Both the position numbers and the translations under genes were made by a program. From Loripinus fragilis (Eukaryota; Mollusca; Bivalvia; Lucinida; Lucinidae), in the NCBI GenBank assembly GCA_964019695.1, contig OZ026522.1, positions 77,469,601 through 77,533,600 on the forward strand: a DNA stretch of 64,000 bases, read 5' to 3'. Under the pieces are notes generated by a model, which worked only from the letters and a program-made list of their open reading frames with translations, had not been told where the DNA came from and searched no databases. Below, piece by piece: positions 11,490 through 23,989 of the stretch (positions are counted from its first letter, which is position 1; each line of letters opens with the position of its first letter).

Positions 11490-14400
11490 ACTTTAAGTAT
11501 TTAAGAGCGATTCTCTGTAAATATGGAGCAAAGTTTTTCACGCATAGTCTCAGATTTCAACGAAACTTTCTGTACTTGTTTGTTTTCATCCAAAACCAAA
11601 TCGTTCATGCTTAATTCTTTAATTTCTACTTCCGTTGCCATGGTAACCGAATCCAAAGTTTTTGACCAAAAAGTGCCCAAAAATCACTGAAAATAGACAT
11701 AAATTGCACAGTTGCAACTTCTTGAAAAAGTAAGTCTTGAACTTGTAACAACTTGTACTCCATAGTTTTGCTTTATGTTAAGTCAAGGAGGGTCTGGTAA
11801 TTAAATTTGGTATTTCTGTCTTGTAGCAATTATATCAGAAAAGTGGGTGGGGTAACAAGGTACTCAAATTTGTCATTTTTCGACATTTTTGAACTAATTT
11901 TGTTGCAAGCCACTGTTACCCGGAATAATGTACATGCTTTAGTAAGACAAACCTAGATATGAAATGTAATGAATTGGAAAAAAATGTTTGGGAAGTCACT
12001 GTCTTCTTATCGTAACCATGGCAACTATGATGCCACCGTCTCAAAAAGTCAAAATAGACAAATGCAGCTTATAAGACGTTTTTCTATTGCAGAACATGAA
12101 GTCATCTGGCACAATCAACAATTAAATGTTGAAAGAATGCTTATATTTTGCTTTTGTGACAAATTAGTGGTGCAAGGCCCTAAAGGGGACCTGATAATAG
12201 CCCTTGTAGAGGTCTACATAGGGGAAAAAGCCTTTTTTTTAAAATAAAACATGCAAAACTCATGTATAAGAAGTGTAGAAATAACATTAAAATATGTATA
12301 AGTCATTGATCTTAAAGCTAGCATTTTATATAAAAAAATAGGGTGTTGTACCAATATATGAAGTCCAAAAGGGGTTCAAAAGGGGGTAAATGAGGCGTCA
12401 AATTTTTTGACCAAATAGTGCCCAAAAATCAGAAAAAATAGACATATATTGTGCTTATGCAACTTTTAGAATGAGAAACTTTTGACATTATGATTACTTG
12501 TACTTGGCAGTATTGCTCAATGTGAATACATGGAGTGTATGGTTTATAATTTTGGTAATTCTGTCATAAAGCAATGGTGGCAAAAGTGTGGGTGGGGTAA
12601 CAATGTACATAAGTATGGTAATTTTCGACATTTTTGAAACCATATGGTTGCAAGTCAGGGTTACTTGGAAAGGTTTGCACACTTTAGTAAGACCAAGCTA
12701 AATATGGTCTGTAACTAATTGAAAAAAAAATGAGGAAGTTACCACCTTCTTATCGTTACTATGGCAACTTTGATGCCACCGTCTAAAAAGCCAAAATGGA
12801 CAATTGCAGCTTATAAGGCGTTTTTGTATGCAGAACGTGAAGACATCTGACACAATAAACAATAAAATGTTGAAATAATACTTATATTTTGCTTTTTGAC
12901 AAGTAAGTGGCGCAAGGCCCTAAAAGGGACCTGATAATAGCCCTTTTAGAGGTCTCTGTAGGCAAAAAAAACCCACTATTTTGTAAAATATGCCAAACTT
13001 ATGCATAAGTAACGTAGAAATTACATTAAAATATTTTCAAGTCATTGATCTAATAGCTAGTTTTTTTATGAAAAATAAATATAGGACGTTGTCTCAATTG
13101 AGGCGTCAAAAATGGGCTCAAAAGGGAGAAAATGAGGTGTCATTTTTTTTACCAAATAGTGCCCGAAAATCAGTAAAAATAGACATACATTGCGCAAATG
13201 CAACTTTTCGAATGAAAAATTTTGACCTTAGGTTAACTTGTAATAGGCAGTTTTGGTCAATGTGAATACAAGGATGGTGTGGTTAATAATTTTGGTAATT
13301 CTGTAATATAGCAATGTTGAAAAAGTGGGTGGGGTAACAATGTACTAAAATATGGCAGAGAATCAGTAAAAATAGACATACTTTGCGCAAATGCAACTTT
13401 TAGAATGAAAAATTTTGACCTTAGGTTAACTTGTATTAGGCAGTATTGCTCAATGTAAATACAAGGATGGTATGGTTAATCGTTTTGGTAATTCTGTCAT
13501 ATAGCAATGTTGCAAAAAGGTGGGTGGGGTAAAAATGTACTAAAATATGGCAGTTGTTGACATTTTTGAAAGCACATTGTTTCAAGTCGGGGTTACTTGG
13601 AAAGGTTTAAAAACTTTAGTAAGACCAAGCTAAATATGGTATAAAATACATTGAAAAAAAAAATTAGGAAGTAACTATCTTCTTACCATAACCATTTCAA
13701 AGAGCCAAAATGGACAACAACAGTATGAAGGTCCTTTTTGTATTAAAAACAAAAAAAACCCATCTGACACAATAAAAAGTAAAATGTTAAAATGATTCTC
13801 ACATGTTACTTTGTTGACAAATCAGTGGTGAGAGGCCCTAAAATGTACTTGGTAATAGCCCCTTTAGAGGTTTATATAGGTAAAATGCTAATTTTTAATC
13901 GAAAATGCCTAACTTCTACATGTGTAGCATGCAAATGTCATCAAAATATGTTTGGGGCATTGTACTAATAGCTAGCAGTTTAGAAAATAAACATGTGGGG
14001 TTGATTCAATCTAGGGTTCGGGAAAGGGCTCAAACGGGGGTAAATGAGGTGTATTTTATCAAAACACATGTTTTAGGACACTTGACTCAATTTCATTGTA
14101 AAAACCTGACTCCTGCTGCTACGTTTATCAAGTAAAGTAAGGAAGAACTTAGCCTTTTGACCAATTAAGTCCAAACAAATGTTAACAACCCCACAATATG
14201 GGAAATAAGTGGACGTCTCAAATATACCATAAGAAAAGCACATTTTTAGCATTTAGGCCAATGGAAAAGCAAAATTATTGACAAAAAATCAGGAAAATTT
14301 AGACATATAAACCCTAGATAAATAATGAATGTTAGATTTTTTATGAAACTTCTCATTTTCTGTTAAAATTTTAAATTAAAAGTCCCTAAGTACATGTATT

Positions 14401-17400
14401 ATATAAGGAGGTTATCTCAAAAGTAGTTTTTACTATGAAATCAGTACCTTTAATGCATTTCGTGTACTAGTAAGATTGGCTTAACCAATATCTGTAATCA
14501 TAAACTGTATTAGTGAGGTTTTCATAATCATGAAAGATTATGGGAAAACTGCAGTATAGTGAGTAAAAGCTCAATAACTAGCTAAATTGGATGAAAGCTG
14601 TTATGAACCATTATTATATCAAACTGTAGGTCAAAAGATGTTTCTGCTACAATTTTATTTTTCAAATATGAGTTATTGCCCTTTAATGCTAAAATTTACA
14701 TAGAAAATGGGTCGAAAATCAAATTTTCTCATATAACTTGCTTACTAAGGATCAGATTTCAGTAAAAGCATACACAATATATTTGGTTTGGTAGATCTCT
14801 ACATTTGTTAACTTAAATAATATAAAATTTTGCATAAATATGAGTTAATGCCCTTCATTTTGCATTTTTGGGTTATAAATTCATTATAATATGCCTTATG
14901 AATGCATCAATGTCCCCAAAATATTGAACAAATATTGAATAACCCATAATATTTTTATATATTTTGATGACTACTGCAATTGTCTTTATATATCAACAAC
15001 AGAATTGTATGTATGCAACTATTTGAGCCATTTTTTATCTCTTTCATTGTGTCAGAGTAGATAATCATAGAAAAAAATAGGTGGGGTAACAATATTTTTT
15101 TATTTCTTAAGATTAACTTTCTTTTATTGGTCAATCTTCTCAAAACTAGTTTCTACACATACAGATAGCAACGAAGTATATTTTTTTTTATATTTCATTT
15201 TCAGACTGAAATCATAAGACTTTCCCATAATTTTCGGTCTTTCTAGTACTTTAATGAGTATGTTGATATGTTTTAGAATGAAAAGGGTTTGCATAAAAGG
15301 TATTTATGGTATAAGCTGCATATGGAACCAACTGTCATTTACCATTTAAACGCCAGCGTGTTCGATAGTATGCAAAATAATGAGAAAAGTAGATCTATAA
15401 GGTTCTGCATGCATAAATGTATGTAAATAAGTCACACAGTGCACGAGGGTTTATTAATTTTTGTTTAACCATAGACTGAGTGTTAAGAGTAGCTGATAGC
15501 TCCATATGTATTACAAATCAGCTAAAACAATTACAGGTACAAATGTATGCAAGTTCTGTTCTCACGAATAACCAAAATTGCCCTGTTTTGAATATCCAAA
15601 TATAAGTCAAAAACAGCAACAACTACAAGTTTGAAACCCATTTTATGTTTGCTATTGCAACAGAAATAGAGTATGTGTTTTAGTAACAGATATTTTAGTA
15701 TTCTATCAGTTTCATAGCATAAATCTGAGAAACGGTAATAAAAGATATATTTGCTTGTTGGTTTCATATATATTAATGACATATTGGAAAACACATTTAT
15801 GAAGAACAACAACATGTCACAAAAGCTAACGTTGCCATGGCAACAAATATATCACATTGTCCAATAAACTCACATACTATCCATATTTTTCTGTTTTAAA
15901 GCAATGAAATCAATTTTATTGGTAATTGGGTAGTTATTTAAATAGAGGGGTTGTAATACACAAACAAATTTTAGTTTTTCTATCTACAGCTCTGGACCTT
16001 GTAGAACGTATATCTAAATTTAAAGGAATTTAGATTGATTTTATGCCAAAATATTTGAAAGCTGTTGCCATGACAACCGAAAAACCAACAGCTGAGCAAA
16101 CATGAATGAGGTTGATTTTACTAAAATACATAAATTGTCATTATTTTTTTACAAAATCTGAGAGACCATATGTGAAACACTTCTATGGGAGATTGCTGCA
16201 TGATTAATGAGAATTCGAGGGTCCTACTTGCCCCACCCACTTCTCATGCAAGATAAGTATATTGTAGCAATTAAATTAGGCTACTGTATTAAATTATTTC
16301 CATCTATTGAAATGAAAATTTGCATTTTCTGACACAAACCATATTAATTGTGATGACGATGGGCAATTTCAATACAAGTGAGAGGGCAAGATTGCCTAAC
16401 TTTTCGGTTTTGGGTTTTAACTAGTCTAAGTCAGAATTTTTAACACTAAAATTACATTACAAATTCAAAGGCAGTTTTCCTATTGGCTATTTTATTGTTA
16501 TTTGTAAGAAATGTGATTAAGTAATTAAATAAAGAGATTTATAATAGATACTATTATTTCTTATAACAATGAATTAATATCATTGTGCAATAAAGTCATT
16601 TTTCAGTTATCCTACAGTAAAGCTTTTGTTGCCATGGTTACGAACAGAAACTGATTACTTCTGAAGCATTTTTTTTCATAAAACAAAAATAAATATCCTG
16701 CTCTAAGATGTATTAACATGCATATAAGTTTAAATGCATGATTTAGGTTGTTGACTGTGTTTAAAATGCTTAAAAGGCATGTTTTTCAGGTCCTACTTAC
16801 CCCACCCACTTCTCCTTATAAATAAGTATGTTTAGATAATTTAATTAGAATGCATTCATCTTATTTCTTAAATTTAAGTCTAAATTTTCAAAAATATCGC
16901 ACATTGGTGATAAATAATAGCTATGTTGAGGGTACTGGAAGGGCAAATTAGCAAAATGGGTTGGTTTTGATTTTGAAAATCATAATTTTTACCCCTTATG
17001 ATGCCCCTAAAAGTCTAAAAATAGCTTATCTGCAGCAGACTTTAATAACATATATAAGAGAGATGTATGAGTAATGAAAATATTTTATTTATAATAGACT
17101 ATATCACTGTAATAAAGCAATAAATCAATTGTTTATGCAATATTTATCTTTTTTAGTATTTCTACAGGGAAACATTTGTTACCATGGTAACGACAAGAAG
17201 ACGGTAACTTCCCAAACATTTTCTTTCATATTATAAAATTTCATACCCTGGCCTATTATATATTAACATGAATGTATGTGAAAGTAGCCGCGCAAAGTTG
17301 TCGTGTTTGTGCAAAAATGCCCCAAAAGCGTAATTTTCCGGTCCTACTTACCCCACCCACTTTCAGTGAAAGATAAGTATAGCTAAGCTTTTTCGTAAGT

Positions 17401-17715
17401 CTGCTACCATTAGCTAAATCGGTTATATTAAGTCTGTTTGTTCAAAATAATTCCATGTTTGTGATTGGTAAAAGCCATTTTTAGAGTAGATTAATGGTAA
17501 AAATGTCATTTTTCATGTCATTTTTGCTGTTTTTTTGGCCCAAATCTTTGGATGCTGTTGCCATGGCAACGGAGGTTGAATTGAATGAACTAACACTTTA
17601 TTTCTTGTTTTTACATGACCACTACCACTGTCAGCAAGTTTCATCAAAATCCGAGTCGGAGCGTGAAATGGTTCCTATATAACTCGCTCCATATTTACAG
17701 AGAATTGCTCTTAAA
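11490..17715. repeat. Mirror-symmetric array of X-box and GTGGGTGGGG modules
   Basis: The outer arms match inverted: GAGCGATTCTCTGTAAATAT (11504) and ATATTTACAGAGAATTGCTC (17691). Left-arm modules of about 0.7 kb repeat directly (11.6, 12.4, 13.1, 13.35 kb) with GTGGGTGGGGTAA at 11843, 12588, 13326 and 13520. The right arm carries the inverse, TTACCCCACCCAC, at 16228 (variant), 16797 and 17348. GTTGCCATGGCAAC-like palindromes lie at 11634, 12012, 12755, 15831, 16064, 16628, 17178 and 17557. Short ORFs here are fragments; none repeats intact between modules. Confidence 0.7.
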
Positions 17716-18647
17716 GACTATAAGTATCCTCCAGAAACTGATTACTGTCCTGCTGAAATCAATGATAAGCAGAGTATGTAAAACAAAAGCTTGAATGACC
17801 ATCTCATTTAAAGGATAATAGTTAAGTTTGGAAATCAAAACACAAACTCCAAAAGACTGGACTGTACACACTGCCGGTTGTACTATAGTACTCGGCGGGT
17901 AAAATGTATGCTTTGTCTCCTATCAGGGTGCATTATTAAAACAGACCAGTACTAAATGAATTCATGTTGAATAAACAATTTTTTGTTTTATATTTACTTT
18001 AAAGCATGTACTATTAACGATATCAAGACTGTTCGTTGTTTGGAAAAAACAAATTGGTACCAAAATATAGTAATAATCATTTCAACTAAATGTGTTAATT
18101 ATGGCAAGTGCCCGTTCAATACAGACAGCCAAGATCACAAGCACCCGTTCAGTTTACTGCCAAGTGCCCGTTCACATGGTGTAAAAATGTGGCATGACAA
18201 GTCGTCACATATTATTCCAGTTAACACTCCTTCAGCAACTTTTATTCAAGAATAAACATGATATGTAATTGTAGAAGGTAGATAAATAAGAAGAACGTAA
18301 AAACTTTATTGTTATGCTATATTTCATTCCAACTTTACAAAGTGATCACATGGAAACGAAGCAACAATGGATTGATCAGTGTCATTATTTTTAAGAGAAC
18401 GATGACAAATATCAGTTTTAATATTACCTATTCACAGGATAATTATCTGGGTACTTACGTGAGTATGAATAAATTCATTACAGATACACAAATGTTTGTT
18501 GTGTTGACATATTTATGCACCCTGTGTTTTCTTTTGAGAACAAGTGACTGATCCTCCAATGTACAACGTCGCAAGTGCCGTATTTTGCCGTTCACTCGCA
18601 ATTGTCCGGTCACTTCCGCTCCCTGGGTGTGAGGGTGTGAGTTTTCT

Positions 18648-18649
<2 letters not shown>

Positions 18650-18679
<30 letters not shown>
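18650..18679. repeat. Poly-A tract
   Basis: An uninterrupted A run of about 30 nt, beginning about 19 nt outside the right terminus of the 11-kb element. Confidence 0.9.
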
Positions 18680-18683
<4 letters not shown>

Positions 18684-18849
18684 GCCAGCGGCGTTAAACT
18701 TTCGATCGTCATAACGTAAACCGTACAACGTTGACGCGAACAAAAATGTAGAGTGTTTGTTTTCTTTTTTCATTGGAGGTTTCATTTATTACACGGAAAG
18801 TGCTGCTGCCCGGACTGAGCATTTAGTTAGAATGTTGAACTTTCCGTGT

Positions 18850-19105
18850 AATGTCAGACAAACAAATCAGGGCTCATCTTAAGTATTGTCAAAATAAAAC
18901 CCATGTTCAAACAGTACGTGAACTTCATGATTTATACATGGCTTCAGACAGCTTTAAGTAACGAATTTCTATGCTTGAAAATAATTCGTTACGCGAAGCT
19001 GTTTGAAACCGCAAAAATCCATGTTCAAATCATGAGATTCGCGTGCTGTTTGAACATGGCTTAAACTTGTCAAAGCCTTAACTGGGTCCTGATTTGTTTG
19101 CTATT
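18850..19105. repeat. Foldback element, about 255 bp palindrome
   Basis: The outer arms GACAAACAAATCAGGGC and CCTGATTTGTTTGC, then CATGTTCAAACAGTACGTGA and its inverse GCTGTTTGAACATGG, then inner AGACAGCTTTAAGTAACGAA and TTCGTTACGCGAAGCTGTTT. The whole block is one imperfect palindrome. A smaller hairpin ACACGGAAAGT/ACTTTCCGTGT precedes it at 18791-18851. Confidence 0.75.
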
Positions 19106-21030
19106 ACATTACAAGAGAATGCGTTGGGGCCTTGAGTGGTCATTTTGCCGATGGTTTTGTTCGCGAAATCGTTGCGCGCGTTTTAGACGTTGTGGCCACG
19201 TAATGACGTTCGAAAATTTGACACTGATGTCATTTTGTTTAGAGAGTCCAGTGCAAGAAAATTGATAATTTAATGCTTAAACGACGTTTTAGTGCGGTTT
19301 TGGTTGGAATCAGGTAAAATATACAAGAATAACGACCACACTGACGGCGTCATGTTTAGACAACTTCCTCGGGAACCGGCAAAAGTTGATGCATGGAAAA
19401 ACATTTGTGATCACTATATTCGAATAGCTTCAAATAAACGAAACTGGAATCTGGAGATTGACGTTTTAACATTGTTTTGAATTAAAAATACTTAAATGAG
19501 TCATTTGTATGTCGAAAAGCAATGAGGGCCAAACTGACCATTATGCGTTGCTTTTGTTGGCGAAAACATTGCGTACGGCTATGACGTTATGACGACATTA
19601 TGACGTCCGAAAGCTTACAATTGACGTCATTTTGTCTAGAGAAATCTAGTGAAGCTTGAATTAGAACCTGCAACCCCTCGATCCCGAGTCAACACAAATA
19701 ATAAGGCAAGTTTGTTTCATGCATTAATACTTACCGGGTCCCTTAGTATATATGAGAACATTCAGTCTGTTGGTTTTATGTTCAAATATATATAACTTCC
19801 CTTGATCCTGGCAAATCATAGGTTGATGCATAAAAACATGCACAATATACCTATAGTCTTTAGATATTTAGAAATGCGATGACTAACTATTACAGAGAGA
19901 TTTTAAAGAAATTTCAAGCCATGTAATAAATAAAATCTAATTTTCGTACTCCTGTTTTATTCCATTTATTAAAGCGACAAAATACTTGACAAGCCTTGCA
20001 TTTTATCGATTTCCCCAACTCGTTTTATATATTCATAAAACATGAACATTCATTTAAGATATATTCAACGAAATCATATCACACAAAAAATAAAGTCTAA
20101 ATTACTCGAACTTCACCAGCTCGAAGTCTCTTCTACATTTTTTGTAATTATCGTATGAATGGGCAGGAAGCAACTGTCACCATACAGTCTCGTCAGAGCA
20201 CTCATTACTAGATGATGGTGAGGAAAGAGAGTCACTGACCTAATCATTTTCTATAGTACTTGAAAAAAAAAATGGTGAAGTTGAATCAGAATGTATAGTT
20301 GCTGATAAATCACGTCACTGACGTTATGGTAATGTACCTATCTTTGACCTATACAATTAGGGAAATTATCTAGAGGACTACTTGGTGATTAAATGGATAG
20401 TTTTATACAGCGTTTCTATTTATGCAGGTAAAGTAGACATGGACCTGCATGATATTTTAGTATGGATCGCATATGTGCAAAGCGCTTTTACTGAAGCAAT
20501 ATGGTGAGGGCCGGGGCTAGAAGTCTACTATATGGTCTGTGGATCTTTCTCTACGTTCACACTATGTGTAGGTGAGAAGTGACGGCTCTGGCGAGACTGT
20601 GCGTATGCAAAGATTCAAATGAGTTTTTGCTGCCCACTAAAATCTTGTGGGCTGGCCTATATAATGTCGAAACATGCGAGCGTGCTGCAAACAAACTAAC
20701 TATATTAACCAATATCTTGAAGAAACATATCCAATAGAAGTGTGGTAGGGTACAGTTTGATATGTTTACGGGGTATGAACTTACTGTCAAATGTTTTCAA
20801 ACTCGGTAAAAATCACAATGCCTTCCATCATGTTTGTTACATAACTCAGTAGCCGGCTTTGCAAGACACATGAAGAGTGAAATAGGTGTGACCTATTGTA
20901 AAGGGTGCAGAAATTGTGACCATAAGGTGAACCTAGTTTGTTCATGTCGTTTATTTTAATCAGTCTAATAACAATTTCTCTACCATCTAAACGATTACAT
21001 TATAAAACACAACACGTAATTTTCATACCA
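19106..21030. other. No gene; degraded repeats
   Basis: The region 19310-19410 resembles, inverted, 7360-7440 (CCCGAGGAAG, TGCATnAACnTTTGCC), and 19700-19830 repeats the same theme. 20440-20620 shares GAGACTGTGC and GATCGCATA words with 28150-28290. No coding region is supported. Confidence 0.45.
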
Positions 21031-21033
21031 TAT

Positions 21034-21275
21034 TTGAGCCTACGACATGAGATTTGCAACAATATGGTATGTGAAACCAGCAAAGCCTCAGATTAGCCTG
21101 CGCCTACGCGCAGTCTGATCAGAGCCTTCGATAGTCGCTTGAATACTCTACTACTGTTTAGCTACTGACTGAACAGCATTTACAGCTCTAACCGTAAAAG
21201 GAGGCTGCACCGGCTTGTCTGAGTCTACACTTGTCAAAAGGCTACATTGTTAGAAATCACATGTCACAGCTCATT
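21034..21275 (+). mobile_element. MITE family 'GAGCCGCGACATGAGATTT', copy 1
   Basis: About 240 bp. The left end TTGAGCCTACGACATGAGAT and right end GAAATCACATGTCACAGCTC are inverted. The core GCCTGCGCCTACGCGCAGTC is near-palindromic. Shared internal words are TAAAAGGAGGCTGCAC and GAGTCTACACTTGTCAAAA. It is the source of 'SDQPAH'-type spurious translations. Confidence 0.8.
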
Positions 21276-21518
21276 TATCCTCACTCCAAGGGTGAAGAAT
21301 GATCACAACCATCACAGAATCAAGAACTTAGTATATTAATGTTGTGTAAGTAAGTATAGACTTTATTAAGGGTGACTCAGTTTGATCATAGTGACAATTT
21401 TTGCCTGGCGGACAGACTGTTAGATAACCTTCAGTGTATTAATAAATGTGAAACAAGTGTGACTCTGTCCTTTATCCGACAAAGTCCCGTCACAGGGACT
21501 ATTCCAGCTTTACAACAT

Positions 21519-22079
21519 CACAGTATGTAAACTGAAATAAACATCCTGTACCCGTTCCTCCTAGCTCACGCCTTATACATTATGAATTACAGCACTCGTG
21601 CGTTACCAGTTGTCGGAAATCGTGATGTGAGAGTTGTTGGTACAGCTGTAATTGCGAGGGCCCACCTATTAAAATTCATTTTTCCATAGATCTAAGTAAC
21701 TGTTACAGTTACAACCATGTAATCATGTATACATGTGATTGCCAATTCCACTAAAACCGTGCAATCTGGAATTTAAGCTCTTTTTTGACACAGAACGGCT
21801 CTGTTTGTGAGCAAGTCGTTTTTTAACAAAGCAAAATGCAAAGGAGGAAACCGTTAAAATCATGGAATAAAACGGAATAAAATAGATAAAATGGCTTTTC
21901 TTACCGTGTTCGAATGTGTATTGTCTGTATCGCTAACATTATAAATCGAAACGTGTACATGTACCTAAATACACGCATTTTCCGACTACTGGTTACGCAC
22001 GAGTGCTGTTATTCATGTTTATAAGGCGTGAGCTAGCGGAGGAACGGTACAGGATGTTTATTTCAGTTTACATACTGTG
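21519..22079. mobile_element. MITE with about 100-bp TIRs
   Basis: CACAGTATGTAAACTGAAAT, then AAACATCCTGTACC (left) and GGTACAGGATGTTTATTTCA, then GTTTACATACTGTG (right) are inverted. They continue through CTAGCTCACGCCTTAT and CAGCACTCGTGCGTAACCAG. Non-coding interior. Confidence 0.85.
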
Positions 22080-22803
22080 AACATGTCAGAACATGTAGAC
22101 TGGCATATTGACCTTATGTTCGAGTGTGAATAATACGAGAAAATGGACACTGCATTTAAGTGAACCCAAGAACGAAACTTAGCATGTGGATGCAAATGTA
22201 CACCGCATAAATAAAACTTATTTTGAGGGGAAGCCCTTATTTTTAACTGAAGCCCATCACCCTTGAAAAAAATAATAACTTTGTTATTCTTCCTTGAATT
22301 AAGTGATTCTCGAATATCGCCATTGCCCTAGATCAAGTTGTACATATGCCTTAATCAGAAATAGGTAGTAGGGTAAAGTCGGGTATATTCGGACAGACAG
22401 CTAAATTCGGACAGCCACCTTATCTGTTTCATAGTTCAATAAAACATTTTTATCCACCGACTGACACCTTACGCTGACACCTGACACTGACATTAGATAT
22501 GTAGTTGAGGGACTTTCTCAAAATAAGTGGAGATACCTGCTTTCAAAAACGACGTTATTGACAATAAAACGTATAAGTAGTGGCAAGCATGGCATTTGAT
22601 TAACGCTGTCTGATAATTTGTTTTTCAAATCATCTGCTTTTGTTAGCTGAAAAAGCTTGTTCTTCTAAGTAAAATTTTAAGTTGTTTAAAAAAAGAATGG
22701 GGTCACTAACAACCTGGAAGCACAATAGTAAGTACCTATTTTTTTACATAATATTACATCTGATTATTTTGGTCATTTCAATGAAAATGAATGAACTGAT
22801 AAA

Positions 22804-23033
22804 TTAACCCTTAAAGCGCCAAGAAAATAAATGCATCTGAAAATGTCATCTGCTGAAGTCGTCTGCTGCAAATAATTGCCTAACATTACTGACAAATTAT
22901 GTATAGAAGCAAACAGTGTGGACCCAGAACAGACTGCTCCTATACCACACTGTTTGCCATAGAGACTTCTTTAACATTTCAGCAGACGAGAAAAGCAGAT
23001 GACTTTTGTTGCGATTGGCGCATTAAGGGTTAA
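22804..23033. mobile_element. MITE family 'TTAACCCTTAAAGCGCC', copy 1
   Basis: TTAACCCTTAAAGCGCCAAG at the left, GGCGCATTAAGGGTTAA at the right. Subterminal ATCTGCTGAAGTCGTCTGCT and its inverse AGCAGACGAGAAAAGCAGAT. It encloses AAACAGTGTGGACCC and CCACACTGTTT, also inverted. Confidence 0.8.
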
Positions 23034-23319
23034 GGAGAGACACAGTGTGCCTTTGCTCTGATGATGAACTTCAGATTGAGAGCTGAGGCAATACTTGTCA
23101 TACTTCATCTATATTTATACTCCCGCAAATAAATATTCATGCGATATTTAAGAAAAATGAGATAAATTTAGCAAAGCAAACCCCACACCCCTTTATATAT
23201 ATGAACCCCCTTTCTAGAAATCCTGAATCAGGCCCTGAACAAATGCCGCAAAAGAAAGATATTGTCAGAATATATGGCTTAGTAGCCATTCTCTTCACTA
23301 TAGAATATACAGGCATTAG

Positions 23320-23460
23320 AGTCCGTGCTGGATGAGAGTAGAGTTACGTAGTTGGTCACATTATGGTACTTTATTCACCTGATTGGACAAATATAGGGTT
23401 TTCATTCATACTTCTAGCTGTTAACCTGTTTCGTCGTCCTACTCTTATCGAGCACGGACT
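23320..23460. mobile_element. Small MITE, 141 bp
   Basis: AGTCCGTGCTGGATGAGAGT and the inverse ACTCTTATCGAGCACGGACT close a short AT-rich interior. Flanks give no clear target duplication. Confidence 0.7.
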
Positions 23461-23572
23461 ATAATACAAGAGAGACAAGAAAAAACACAATCCTGACTGG
23501 GAGCATTTCAGTGTAAGGCGACCATTTTTGTGACGTATAAAAACCCTGGTGGATTTCTTCCTTTTAAGCTTT

Positions 23573-23727
23573 GAAACTTCAAATGATGTTCAGTCAGTAG
23601 CTAAATACTTCTAGATTATGCAAGCGACTAGCAAAGGCTCTGATCAGACTGCGCATATGCGCAGGCTGGTCTGAGCCTTTGCTGGTCGCATTTACCACAT
23701 TGTTGGAAATCTCATGTCGCGGCTCCA
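23573..23727 (-). mobile_element. MITE family 'GAGCCGCGACATGAGATTT', partial copy
   Basis: On the minus strand it reads GAGCCGCGACATGAGATTTC, then CAGCAAAGGCTCAGACCAGC, then CTGCGCATATGCGCAGTCTG, and ends before the GGAGG block. It is truncated relative to the 240-bp copies. Confidence 0.7.
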
Positions 23728-23989
23728 CTTATTTTAACAGTGTAAGAAGTATACAGTAAAACCTGCCTGGAGCAGCCACTCAAAAGAAGGCTAAAATTGT
23801 TTTTCAAGGCCGATAATTACTTAATGCAGGTCAAAAGTATTGCAGAATGTTCCTGGCCTATCTAAGTTTTACGTAATTAAGGGTTAGAGGCTAATAAACT
23901 TTATGATAGAGTAAACATATTCTATAAAGCAGCACTTCTTACAAGGTGTTATGTTTAACATTTCCTTAGTCCTTATATTGATTCTAAGG

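Larger units (their letters stand above)
7598..18631. mobile_element. 11-kb region bounded by matching inverted termini
   Basis: The left end (7598-7690: CACACTCAGGGAGCGGAAGT, then GACCGGACAATTGCGAGTG) and right end (18535-18631, complement) match over about 90 bp, continuing with ACGGCACTTG, TGTACATTGGA and GTCACTTG words. Similar CACTTG/CCGTTC words recur subterminally at 8040-8180 and 18100-18180. The interior holds no gene. It includes a GTAACGTATGTAAC-bearing stretch (8.5-10.8 kb) and the mirror array at 11.5-17.7 kb. It may be one large DNA transposon with nested insertions. Target duplication was not identified. Confidence 0.6.

Noticed and set aside
17494..17682. ORF containing a VAMATEVELNELTLYF stretch
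   Set aside because: It lies within the inverted module array; the corresponding left-arm module has no equivalent open frame.
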